A stretch of 64,000 nt of DNA, taken from NCBI RefSeq assembly GCF_004959775.1, contig NZ_SJZG01000001.1, positions 62,001 through 126,000 of the forward strand. Reading direction: 5' to 3'. Of this stretch, positions 51,570 to 58,928 are shown piece after piece (position 1 is the first letter of the stretch; the number at the start of each line of letters is the position of its first letter). The translations under genes and the position numbers were made by a program. The stretch is from Agromyces sp. H66. Its GTDB lineage: Bacteria; Actinomycetota; Actinomycetes; Actinomycetales; Microbacteriaceae. The notes beneath the pieces were generated by a model, which searched no databases, was not told where the DNA came from, and saw only the letters and a program-made list of their open reading frames with translations.

Positions 51570-52328
51570 CTACTTCACCGGCGCCGGCTGGGCGGCCAGC
51601 CAATCCGCGAAGGTCGTCGTCGCCAGCTGCGCGTCGGGTCCGGGGGTGAGCTCGTCGCCCGTCAGCGTCGTGCCGAAGTACGGCGCGTCGGGGTCGGCGA
51701 CGACCGAGCGGGTGTCGCCCTTCGCGGCGAGGCCGCGGCCGATGAACTCCGCCATGGAGAGCTGCTCGGGGCCGCCGATCTCGACGATCCCGTCGGCCGG
51801 CGAGCCCTCGGCGACACGCGCGACGGCGGCCGAGACATCCGCTGCCGCGATCGGCTGCATGCGCCCCGTCGACACGCGGACCGTGCCGTCGACCGTCGCC
51901 TCGTCGGCGATGCGGAGCGCGAACTCGAAGAACTGCGTCGCGCGAACGATCGTGTACGGGCGGCCGGACTCGGCGATGAGACGCTCCTGCGCGACCTTGG
52001 CGCGCAGGTATCCGCTGTCGGGCAGCCGGTCGCTCCCGACCACCGAGAGCGCGACGTGGTGCTGCACGCCCGCCGCGCGCTCGGCCGCGAGCAGGTTCCG
52101 GGTCGACGTGGTGAAGAACGCGAGCACGTCGGCGTCGGCGAACGACGGCGAGTTCGACACGTCGACGACCACGTCGGCGCCCGCGAGCGCCTCGGCGACG
52201 CCCTCGCCGGTCAGCGTGTTCACGCCCGAGTTCGGCGACGCGGCGATCGCCTCGTGCCCGCGCCCGGCGAGCTCCGACACGACCCTGGATCCGATGAGGC
52301 CGGTGCCTCCGATGACGACGATCTTCAT
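51570..52328 (-). CDS. NmrA/atypical SDR NAD(P)-binding protein
   Basis: A 252-residue atypical SDR. The start MKIVVIGGTGLIGSRVV has the glycine-rich NAD(P) motif GGTGLIG (7-13). GADVVVDVSNSPSFAD and SGYLRAKVAQERLIAES (Tyr...Lys) follow, with no classical catalytic triad spacing. Such proteins bind NAD(P) and act as quinone reductases or redox sensors. It has its own ECF41-type promoter 55-80 bases upstream and lies two genes below the second ECF41 sigma gene. ECF41 genes are usually linked to oxidoreductase or epimerase genes of this kind, so it is the probable target. Confidence 0.9.
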   Translation of the reverse strand: MKIVVIGGTGLIGSRVVSELAGRGHEAIAASPNSGVNTLTGEGVAEALAGADVVVDVSNSPSFADADVLAFFTTSTRNLLAAERAAGVQHHVALSVVGSDRLPDSGYLRAKVAQERLIAESGRPYTIVRATQFFEFALRIADEATVDGTVRVSTGRMQPIAAADVSAAVARVAEGSPADGIVEIGGPEQLSMAEFIGRGLAAKGDTRSVVADPDAPYFGTTLTGDELTPGPDAQLATTTFADWLAAQPAPVK

Positions 52329-52382
52329 GACCTGGTGCCTTCCGTGTGGGGCTGCGGCGGTTCCGCTGCCGTCACAAGCTCC

Positions 52383-52409
52383 GACCGGGCAGCCGGGGCG
52401 TCTGTGACA
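52383..52409 (-). promoter_or_regulatory. ECF41-type promoter of the NmrA-like gene
   Basis: Reading on the minus strand: TGTCACA (52409-52403), 16 bases, GGTC (52386-52383). The same two boxes and spacing precede the sigma gene at 53695. Consensus -10 is CGTC. It predicts control of the NAD(P)-binding gene by an ECF41 sigma factor. Confidence 0.65.
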
Positions 52410-52437
52410 GTGGCGCGAGCGGATGCTGCGACCCTCC

Positions 52438-52827
52438 TCACTCCACGACGGGCCGACGCCGATTCCAGTGCGCGAGCCTGCCGGGCGCGGTGGTCAGCCA
52501 GAGCCGGTCGATCGCGTGGCCGCCGTCCGGCTCGCGGCCGCGGTCCGCGTCGATCACGAGCACGCCGACGACGCAGCCGTCGGGACGGCGCATCGCGAGA
52601 CCGGGCCCGCCGTTCACGTGCACGATCTCGAGCGAGGCATCCGGATGCGGCATCCGCAGCCCGAGCAGTGCACGGATGACGCGCACCCGACCGCGCAGCT
52701 CACCGCCCGTCTGGTCGCCCGTGTCGGCGACCATGGCGACGTCGGGGGTCAGGAGGCTCGCCAGCGCACGCTCGTCGCGCAGGTCGAGCGCGAGGAGGAG
52801 GCGGGCGGCGAGGTCGTCACGCGGCAC
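52438..52827 (-). CDS. SnoaL/NTF2-like protein
   Basis: A 129-residue SnoaL-fold protein (ARLLLALDLRDERALASLLTPDVAMVADTGDQTGGELRGRVRVIRALLGL), much like the C-terminal domain of the ECF41 sigma factors. GTG 52827 overlaps the sigma gene's end by 11 bases, so the two are translated together. A free SnoaL domain beside an ECF41 gene could modulate the sigma factor or be its split regulatory domain. No enzymatic residues can be assigned. Confidence 0.8.
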   Translation of the reverse strand: MPRDDLAARLLLALDLRDERALASLLTPDVAMVADTGDQTGGELRGRVRVIRALLGLRMPHPDASLEIVHVNGGPGLAMRRPDGCVVGVLVIDADRGREPDGGHAIDRLWLTTAPGRLAHWNRRRPVVE

Positions 52828-53695
52828 GGTGCGTCACGGCGCCGAGCTTGTGGGGGTTCATCATCCAGAGCACCTGGTCGATGCGCCCGGGCGACGCGAC
52901 CACGGTGAGCACCGCGAACGTCGCGCCGTCCTTCGAGAGGAGCACCGAGGGCTGGCCGTTCGCGACCGCCTCGGTGACCTCCACGCCGGTCCAGAAGTGG
53001 GTGTGGAACGCTCGCACGTACTTCGCCACGGTCTCGCGGCTGCGCACCGGGAACTTCGACGCGCGCACGTAGCCGCCGCCGTCGGAGTATGACACGACGT
53101 CTTCGGCGAACAGGCGCTCGAGCGCGTCGAGATCGCCCGTCTGCGCGGCACTCACGAACGCCGTGAGCAGGCGCCGTTGCTCCTCCTGCGACACCTCGCG
53201 CCGACGCTCCCCGGCGAGGTGCTTGCGCGCGCGGCTGACGAGCTGGCGCGCGGCGGGCTCCGAGACCTGGATGATCTCGCAGATCAGCGAGTACGGGTAC
53301 GCGAACGCCTCGTGCAGCACGTAGGCGGCACGCTCGGTCGGCGTGAGTCGCTCGAGCATCACCAGCACCGCGAATCCGAGGGCCTCGGCACGCTCGGCAC
53401 CGAGCGTGGGGTCGTTGCTCGTGTCGACGGGCTCGGGCAGCCATGGGCCGACGTACGTCTCGCGGCGGGCACGCGCCGACTGCAGGGCGTTGATGGCGAG
53501 TCGGGTCGTGGTCGTGGCGAGGAACGCCGGCGGGTTCTCGACCACCGATCGATCGGTGCCCTGCCAGCGCAGCCAGGTCTCCTGCACGAGGTCCTCGGCC
53601 TCGGTGGCGCTGCCCAGCATGCGGTAGGCGATGCCGAAGAGCCGCGGGCGCACGGCGGAGAACGTGGCAAGGGCCTCGTCGAGGTCGGCATCCAT
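52817..53695 (-). CDS. ECF41-family RNA polymerase sigma factor (second copy)
   Basis: A 292-residue sigma factor. Sigma-2 has GIAYRMLGSATEAEDLVQETWLRW, the linker has WLPEP (85-89), and sigma-4 has YSLICEIIQVSEPAARQLVSRARKHLAG. The SnoaL-like C-terminal domain ends with NPHKL (280-284), equivalent to the NPDKL of ECF41. It resembles the factor at 35123-36031 but the two are clearly diverged. ATG 53695 begins the match; there is no strong ribosome site. A TGTCACA-N16-GGTC promoter precedes it, suggesting autoregulation. Confidence 0.92.
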   Translation of the reverse strand: MDADLDEALATFSAVRPRLFGIAYRMLGSATEAEDLVQETWLRWQGTDRSVVENPPAFLATTTTRLAINALQSARARRETYVGPWLPEPVDTSNDPTLGAERAEALGFAVLVMLERLTPTERAAYVLHEAFAYPYSLICEIIQVSEPAARQLVSRARKHLAGERRREVSQEEQRRLLTAFVSAAQTGDLDALERLFAEDVVSYSDGGGYVRASKFPVRSRETVAKYVRAFHTHFWTGVEVTEAVANGQPSVLLSKDGATFAVLTVVASPGRIDQVLWMMNPHKLGAVTHRAA

Positions 53696-53748
53696 GCGGT
53701 GATCCCAATCAGTCGGCGGATGGGGTCGAATTCGTCCCCTGCAACTGA

Positions 53749-53775
53749 GACCGGGTGGATCGCACGGTTGTGACA
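53749..53775 (-). promoter_or_regulatory. ECF41-type promoter of the second sigma gene
   Basis: Minus strand: TGTCACA (53775-53769), 16 bases, GGTC (53752-53749), about 55 bases upstream of the start codon. It is identical in both boxes to the promoter at 52383-52409. Confidence 0.65.
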
Positions 53776-53919
53776 GCCCCCGCCGACTCGTTCCGGATGG
53801 CACGGACGATACTCCGGATGCCTCGGACGCGCGAGACCCGGGGTGGGTTCCGCGCGCCCGGGGCATCGGCTCGGGCTTCGGCTCGGGCGTCGATCGATGC
53901 GGGGTCCGGCGGTGCCGGC

Positions 53920-54660
53920 TCACGCCGCGGCGGCGCGCGCCTCGGTCACGGAGCGCACGGCGTCGAGGATCGTCGCCGCGACCGCGTCGGGCTGCGACAC
54001 GGTGATGGCGTGCGAGGCGCCCTCGATCTCGGTGGTGCCGCGCGACCCGGCGCGCTCGGCCCCGGCGCGGAACACGGCGACCGGGATGTTGCGGTCCTCG
54101 CTGCCGAACACGTGCCACGACGGGCGGTCCTTCCAGCCGGGTACGGATGCCGCGACGGCATCCCGCAGCGCGGCCTCGGTGACCGGGCGCTGCGTGGCAC
54201 CCATGAGGCCGGCGACCTGCACGGGCACGTCGGCGGCGAACTGCTCTCGGAACACGTCGCGACGGATCGCGAACTCGATGCCGCCGGTCGAGATCGGGTG
54301 CGCCTCGAGCGCTTCGCCGAGGGTCGATCCGGGCGCGCTCGCCGAGAGCGAGAACGCGCTGTCGCCCGGCTCGGGGGTGAACGCGGAGGCGTAGACGAGG
54401 GCGGCCACGCGGGCGTTGCCGGCGGATGCCTCGCTGATCACGAGTCCGCCGTAGGAGTGGCCGACGAGCACGACGGGCGCGTCGATCGACGCGATCACGT
54501 CGCGCACGTACGCGGCGTCGCCCGCGAGGCTGCGGAGCGGGTTGGCGACGGCGACCGAGGTGACGCCCTCGGCGTACAGGCGCTCGATGACGCCGTTCCA
54601 GCTGGCGGATTCGGCGAACGCGCCGTGCACGAGCACGACGGTCGGCTTGTGGTCTGACAT
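53920..54660 (-). CDS. alpha/beta hydrolase
   Basis: A 246-residue alpha/beta hydrolase: VLVHGAFAESASWNGVIERL, nucleophile Ser69 in GHSYGG, acid region near GSEDRNIPVAVF and His in EIEGASHAITVSQPD. It is a paralogue of the hydrolase at 42891-43601. The substrate is unknown. It lies just upstream of the second ECF41 sigma gene but is separated from it by 224 bases containing the sigma promoter, so it is probably a separate unit. Start ATG 54660 has AAGGGAA upstream. Confidence 0.88.
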   Translation of the reverse strand: MSDHKPTVVLVHGAFAESASWNGVIERLYAEGVTSVAVANPLRSLAGDAAYVRDVIASIDAPVVLVGHSYGGLVISEASAGNARVAALVYASAFTPEPGDSAFSLSASAPGSTLGEALEAHPISTGGIEFAIRRDVFREQFAADVPVQVAGLMGATQRPVTEAALRDAVAASVPGWKDRPSWHVFGSEDRNIPVAVFRAGAERAGSRGTTEIEGASHAITVSQPDAVAATILDAVRSVTEARAAAA

Positions 54661-54753
54661 GGGTGTTCCCTTCTCGATCCGGTGCCCACGGGGTGCAGGC
54701 GCGGTGTTCGATCAGCTCTGACCGGACGCGGCGGCAGGATGTGACGCGGGCTC

Positions 54754-54827
54754 CTCCGCGGGTTGAGGAGGCGCGCAGCGCCGTCTCGAACTCCGCGGGT
54801 TGAGGAGGCGCGCAGCGCCGTCTCGAA
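54754..54827. repeat. two exact 37-bp tandem copies of an interspersed intergenic repeat
   Basis: The unit starts CTCCGCGGGTTGAGGAGG and ends GCGCCGTCTCGAA. Copy 1 is 54754-54790 and copy 2 is 54791-54827. Elements with the pattern GGTTGAGGAGsGCGC...GTCTCGAAAC are, from memory, scattered through genomes of Microbacteriaceae as a REP-like family. Here they fill part of a 286-bp gap (54661-54946) with no gene. Confidence 0.7.
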
Positions 54828-54840
54828 ACCCGGCGGGTCG

Positions 54841-54879
54841 CGCGGGTCGAGGCGCTCCTTCGTCGCTCCTCGACCCGCG
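54841..54879 (-). terminator. hairpin, probable terminator of the membrane protein gene
   Basis: CGCGGGTCGAGG (54841-54852) and CCTCGACCCGCG (54868-54879) are perfect 12-base arms with a 15-base loop. It lies downstream of the minus-strand gene ending at 54947 and next to the 37-bp repeats. The sequence resembles the repeat family (GGGTCGAGG for GGGTTGAGG), so it may be a diverged third member. Confidence 0.6.
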
Positions 54880-54946
54880 AACTCGATCACGCCTCGGGGC
54901 ACCTGCGCTCAGGGTCGGCGCCGGCATCGGATCGCCGCCCGTGCGG

Positions 54947-55456
54947 TCAACCGTTCGACAGCGGCGTCACCTCGACGTGCACGTTGCCGAACACGAACGG
55001 GAAGAAGAACGGCTCGGTGCCGTCCCAACCGTCGAGCGGGATCGTGAAGAACGAGACCTGCGTGACCAGCGTCCAGGCGACGACGACGATGATGATCGCG
55101 ACCGCGGCGCGATCGAGCGTGCGCATCGCGGCGGCCTCGCTCGCGGCGGACCGCAGGACGCGCGTGATCGCGGCGAGCACGATGATCGTGATGGCCGCGT
55201 AGACGATGCCGCCCGGCTGCAGCGTGAGCGTGAGGCATTGCGGCGCGACATCCGTCGGCTGCCCGGAGGCGTCGAGGAATCCGCCGTTGCCGGTGAACCC
55301 GCCGGGGCAGTACGACCGCGACCCCACCCCGAGCGCGGTGTAGGCGAATGCCGCGATCAGCGCCCCGATCAGCAGTCGGCGCGTGCGAAGCAGCACCGCC
55401 GCCCCGGGCAGGGTCGAGAGCGCGGCGCTCGGCCGGCGTTCGAGGATCTCGGGCAT
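54947..55456 (-). CDS. membrane protein of unknown function with an extracytoplasmic Cys pair
   Basis: A 169-residue protein with three predicted membrane spans (LLIGALIAAFAYTALGVG, GGIVYAAITIIVLAAITRVL, AVAIIIVVVAWTLVTQV). Between the first two is an extracytoplasmic loop with two Cys (SRSYCPGGFTGN...APQCLTLTL) that could form a disulfide. The C-terminus (TEPFFFPFVFGNVHVEVTPLSNG) is aromatic-rich. I do not recognise the family. ATG 55456 has GGAGG upstream. It is divergent from the SRPBCC/ArsR pair and may be under that ArsR's control. Confidence 0.78.
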   Translation of the reverse strand: MPEILERRPSAALSTLPGAAVLLRTRRLLIGALIAAFAYTALGVGSRSYCPGGFTGNGGFLDASGQPTDVAPQCLTLTLQPGGIVYAAITIIVLAAITRVLRSAASEAAAMRTLDRAAVAIIIVVVAWTLVTQVSFFTIPLDGWDGTEPFFFPFVFGNVHVEVTPLSNG

Positions 55457-55550
55457 GCGGCCTCCGCGGTCGTAGGGTTGCCGCCATGCTGCCAGCGGTC
55501 GCGCTGCTCGCGCAATCTGCAATTCAGGGGTTGCAATAATTCTCCCAACC

Positions 55551-55568
55551 TGCAACTGTCGAGTTGCA
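55551..55568. promoter_or_regulatory. ArsR operator candidate upstream of SRPBCC/ArsR genes
   Basis: TGCAACT-GTCG-AGTTGCA, an 18-bp perfect inverted repeat. Related half-sites (TGCAATT at 55519 and TTGCAAT at 55531) stand upstream. All lie in the 182-bp gap between the divergent membrane protein (55456) and SRPBCC (55639) genes. This suggests cooperative binding of the ArsR protein encoded at 56142-56459. Confidence 0.6.
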
Positions 55569-55638
55569 CTGATCGGGGAGAGATGATGACGGCCACCCGC
55601 AACCCGTTCGTAGCAGGCATCCGCAGAGAGGAATGATC

Positions 55639-56145
55639 ATGGTGAGCATGACCGACAACCCGGCATCCGTCATCGACGAGGCCGCATTCAGCGTTCGTCG
55701 CACCATCCGCATCGCCGCCCCCGTCGACAAGGTGTGGCGCGCCGTCACCGAGCCCGAGCACATCTCGCGGTGGTTCGGGCAAGTGGTGCTCGACGGCGCG
55801 GGCGCCGGGGCGACGGGCACCATCACCTTCCCCGAGTTCGGCGTCGTTCCGCTGCGCCTCGAGGCGGTGGATGCCCCGCGCATGGTGTCGTACCGCTGGG
55901 GCAACGCCGACTCGGCCGGGCGCCTGCCCGACGCGATCGACGACCGTTCGACCGTCTTCACCTTCACCCTCGAGGAGGTGCCCGACGGCACCCGGCTCAC
56001 GGTCGTCGAGACCGGATTCGACCTCACGTCCGATCCGGCCGCGAACATGGCGGACCACGCCGAGGGCTGGGTCCTGGAGCTCGACAAGCTGGTCGCGCTG
56101 CTCGAGGGCTCCGAGGGCTCCGACGGCTCCGAGGGTGCCGCGTGA
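55639..56145 (+). CDS. SRPBCC/AHSA1 domain protein
   Basis: A 168-residue START-fold protein: SVRRTIRIAAPVDKVWRAVTEPEHISRWFG, TGTITFPEFGVVPLRLEAVDAPRMVSYRWG, and a C-terminal helix (AEGWVLELDKLVALLEG) with a Ser/Gly/Glu tail. Here the SRPBCC gene comes before arsR, the reverse of the pair at 15.5 kb. ATG 55639 lies seven bases after AGAGAGG and is chosen over ATG 55633, which is too close. The stop overlaps the ArsR start (GTGA). Ligand unknown. Confidence 0.87.
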   Translation: MVSMTDNPASVIDEAAFSVRRTIRIAAPVDKVWRAVTEPEHISRWFGQVVLDGAGAGATGTITFPEFGVVPLRLEAVDAPRMVSYRWGNADSAGRLPDAIDDRSTVFTFTLEEVPDGTRLTVVETGFDLTSDPAANMADHAEGWVLELDKLVALLEGSEGSDGSEGAA

Positions 56146-56459
56146 CCTCTGGAACGCTGGTTCCGGTGTTCGCGGCGCTCGGCGACGAGACCCGGTGGAG
56201 CATCCTGGCTGCGCTCGGCGAGGGAGACGCGTCGGCGTCCGCCCTCGCCGGGCGCCTCCCCGTGTCCAGGCAGGCGATCGCGAAGCACCTCGCCGTGTTG
56301 CAGGGCGTCGGCCTCGTCGAACCGGTGCGCGTGGGCCGCGAGGTGCGCTACCGCGTGATCGGGTCGCAGCTGAGCGCCACGGCCCGCCGGCTCGAGGACA
56401 TCGGCGCCGAGTGGGATCGCCGCCTGGCCGCGATCAAGGAGATCGCCGAGGGGCTCTAG
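56142..56459 (+). CDS. ArsR family regulator
   Basis: A compact 105-residue winged-helix regulator: FAALGDETRWSILAALGEGDASASALAGRLPVSRQAIAKHLAVLQGVGLVEPVRVGREVRYRVIGSQL. No metal-binding Cys is seen. GTG 56142 overlaps the SRPBCC stop. It probably represses its own operon, and perhaps the divergent membrane gene, through the palindrome at 55551-55568. It has family-typical length without extensions. Confidence 0.9.
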   Translation: MTSGTLVPVFAALGDETRWSILAALGEGDASASALAGRLPVSRQAIAKHLAVLQGVGLVEPVRVGREVRYRVIGSQLSATARRLEDIGAEWDRRLAAIKEIAEGL

Positions 56460-56493
56460 CCTCAGGTTGCGCCCACGGCACGACGGTGGGCCG

Positions 56494-56535
56494 GTTGCCC
56501 GATCGGGCAACAGCTGCTGCCCGCACGGGCAGCAG
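56494..56535. promoter_or_regulatory. two phased palindromic operators before the HExxH protein gene
   Basis: GTTGCCCGATCGGGCAAC (56494-56511) is a perfect 18-bp palindrome. A second one with arms CTGCTGCCCG and CGGGCAGCAG around CA spans 56514-56535. Both share the core TGCCCG-N2-CGGGCA. Their centres are 22 bp apart, about two helical turns, so two dimers would sit on the same face. They lie in the 114-bp gap after the arsR stop, 39 bases above the next start. A terminator role for the upstream operon is a weaker alternative. Confidence 0.65.
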
Positions 56536-56573
56536 TGGTGCGGTGTCCGTGTCGCGGCGGTAGCGTCCGATCC

Positions 56574-58904
56574 ATGCGAGGTACGGCAGGCGCGAAGCCC
56601 GGCGTGCGTCCCGGCCGGCCGGTCCCGCATCCGGTTGTGGGCGCCGCGCGTTCGCAGCGGCCGTCCGCCCCGGTGGCGGGCCGCGCCGCGACGACCGCAC
56701 CGGCGCTGCCCAGGATCTCGATGAACCCTTCATCGGGACTCATGCGCATGCCGGGCGCCGACCTGCTCGCGTTGCAGCGCACGGGCGGGAACGCCGCCAC
56801 CGCCCGGTTCGTCGCGGCATCCGCTCGCGACGGGGTCGGCGATGACAGGACACGGATGACCGTTGCGCGCCAGGCCACGCTCGTCGTCCCGCCCGAGCTG
56901 ACGCTCACGCCGACAACGCCGACGAATCCGAACATGAGCATGGCACCGTGGGCGACCGGTGGCGGAGGTCCGGCGCCGCGCGCCGCGCCGATCGGTGCCG
57001 ACGGCCGACCGCTTCCCGACCGGTACACGTCGCTGCTGCGGCCCGCTCTCGGCGAGGGCGACGCGAACCGGCTGCGGCAGGCGACCGGCGGCAGCGATCT
57101 GGTGGGCATGATCGAGCGACGTGACTCGGCCCGCCGGGCACTCGCCGACATGGAGGCCAGGGCGCGCACCGCCGGCGGTGACCAGGGCGGCCTGTTCGAG
57201 GAGTACGCCACCGCGCACGGCTATGAGGCGGACCTCACGAAGCGCATCGACGCGCGGCTGGCGCAGCTCGGTGTCGCCGACGAGGCGGCGCTGCTGCGCC
57301 TCGTGAACGAGGAGTTCCCGCGAATGGTCCTCCGCGAGGCGCGTCTCGTGGCCGACGGCATGCTCGACGCCAACGAGGAGCAGGCCCGCGCCGAGCAGGA
57401 GCGCTACTCGCAGAACGTGTGCAGCCCGGACATCGACGGGCTGCTCGACGCCGACCGCACCCTCGGCGAGATCGACCCGCACCCCATCGAGATGTCGATC
57501 CGCGTCGCCGAGGAGGCCCTGCGCCGGTTCCGCCCGGTGGCCGGCGTGCCGACGGCCGAGGAGTTCGAGGCGATGATCCCCGAGGGCGAGCGGAGCGTGC
57601 TCGTCGACATCGCGAACCTCGAGAAGAACCGGCAACTCCAACCGCAACGTCGCGCCGTCTACGATGCCGCCCGGTTCGGGTTCGGACGCGACTACCCGAT
57701 CCTGCTCAACTCGACGTACCGCCCCGGCATGTTCTCGAGGGCTCCCTACGATGAACTCGGCGAGGTCGTGCGCGGACCCGTGGCCGACATCCTCGAGAAC
57801 ATCGCCCGGGTGCGCGGCGCCATCGCCGACGACGAGCTCAAGGTGTGGAACCTGCACAACGTGCTCCAGATCACGCTGCAGCGGCTCGGGGTCGAGGACC
57901 CGGTGCTCATCGGAGCCGTGCGACGTCGCATCGCCGAGATCGAGTCCGACGAGACCTTCCTCGGCTGGGTGAAGGTCGCGCTCGCGATCGTGACCTCCGT
58001 GGTCGCGGGCCTCGTGTTCACCCCGGCCGTCGGCATGGCGGTCGCGGCCGCGTGGGGAGCCGGCAACCTCGCAGGCAGCATCTCGGAGTACCGCACCGAG
58101 TCCGCCGCCGAGAACGTCGCGGTCGAGGAATCCGTCGCCGACATCTCGTTGAAGGAGCCGACGCTCACGTGGGTGGTCATCGACGCCCTGTCGCTCGGCC
58201 TCGAGCTCGGGCCGCTCGCGCGGGCGGTGCGTCCGAGCGCGCGGGCCCTCGGGGCGATGCGGACTCCCGAGGCGCTCGGCGCGTTCCGCGCCCGGGCGGC
58301 GACGGTGGTCGGCGACGAGGCCGCCGACGAGCTCGGCCGCAAGGCCGCGACGCGGTTCGGGGTCGCAGGAGACGCCGCGGCATCCGCCGACACCGCCGCC
58401 GCCGACGTCGCCGCCGATGTCGCGAACGCCGGCGAGCGAGCGCGGTTCCACAAGGCGACGGTCAGGGGCGAAGCATCGAAGCCCGCCGGCCACGGCGGCA
58501 CCAACCGGTACGGCGACTACTGGTACTCGACGCAGGGCACGGTCGCCGAGCAGAACCTCGCGAGGTTCCACGAACAGGTGCACTCGATCCTGAGCCCGAA
58601 ACTGCTCCTGTTCCGCGAGTTCCGGGCCAGCCTCGGCATGACGCTCTACAAGAAGTCCTACATCATGCGCGGCCTCGAGGAGGCCCTCGCCGAGACGGTC
58701 GCGCAGCTCCGCGTCAACGGCATCAAGGGCCTGCCGACCGGCCTGATGTTCCCCATCAAGAACGGCTACCTGACCGTGTCGACGGCGGCCGACGCGGCGC
58801 GGCTCGGGGGTGAGATCGTGCTGGGCACGGTGATCGTCTCGGGCTACTCGTACACCGTGTACTGGATCGCGACGCGCGACACCTCGTCGGCGAGCGGGGA
58901 CTGA
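56574..58904 (+). CDS. LQRxxGN-motif protein with C-terminal HExxH (gluzincin-like) domain; possible eCIS/polymorphic-toxin cargo
   Basis: A 776-residue protein. The N-terminal 60 residues are Arg/Pro/Ala-rich and disordered. Then comes LLALQRTGGNAATARFV (residues 64-80), a form of the LQRxxGNxxVxRL motif that I associate with actinobacterial DUF4157 and extracellular contractile injection proteins. A helical middle with long charged segments (about 150-440) leads to a hydrophobic pair (about 460-500, VKVALAIVTSVVAGLVFTPAVGMAVAAAWGAG), then an Ala-rich linker (600-635). The C-terminal domain has HEQVH (666-670) and EEALAET (702-708), a zinc-peptidase-like layout, and ends with a hydrophobic segment (GEIVLGTVIVSGYSYTVYWIA). 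There is no signal peptide. TAGCGT (56561-56566) could be a -10 box for a leaderless message. Confidence 0.75.
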   Translation: MRGTAGAKPGVRPGRPVPHPVVGAARSQRPSAPVAGRAATTAPALPRISMNPSSGLMRMPGADLLALQRTGGNAATARFVAASARDGVGDDRTRMTVARQATLVVPPELTLTPTTPTNPNMSMAPWATGGGGPAPRAAPIGADGRPLPDRYTSLLRPALGEGDANRLRQATGGSDLVGMIERRDSARRALADMEARARTAGGDQGGLFEEYATAHGYEADLTKRIDARLAQLGVADEAALLRLVNEEFPRMVLREARLVADGMLDANEEQARAEQERYSQNVCSPDIDGLLDADRTLGEIDPHPIEMSIRVAEEALRRFRPVAGVPTAEEFEAMIPEGERSVLVDIANLEKNRQLQPQRRAVYDAARFGFGRDYPILLNSTYRPGMFSRAPYDELGEVVRGPVADILENIARVRGAIADDELKVWNLHNVLQITLQRLGVEDPVLIGAVRRRIAEIESDETFLGWVKVALAIVTSVVAGLVFTPAVGMAVAAAWGAGNLAGSISEYRTESAAENVAVEESVADISLKEPTLTWVVIDALSLGLELGPLARAVRPSARALGAMRTPEALGAFRARAATVVGDEAADELGRKAATRFGVAGDAAASADTAAADVAADVANAGERARFHKATVRGEASKPAGHGGTNRYGDYWYSTQGTVAEQNLARFHEQVHSILSPKLLLFREFRASLGMTLYKKSYIMRGLEEALAETVAQLRVNGIKGLPTGLMFPIKNGYLTVSTAADAARLGGEIVLGTVIVSGYSYTVYWIATRDTSSASGD

Positions 58905-58928
58905 GCGGCCGGCGCGCGTGCGCCCGGG

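Noticed and set aside
56494-56535. Reading the two palindromes only as a transcription terminator for the SRPBCC/ArsR operon
   Set aside because: Neither is followed by a T-run, both share the same core and they are 22 bp apart. Operators seem more likely, though a terminator cannot be excluded.
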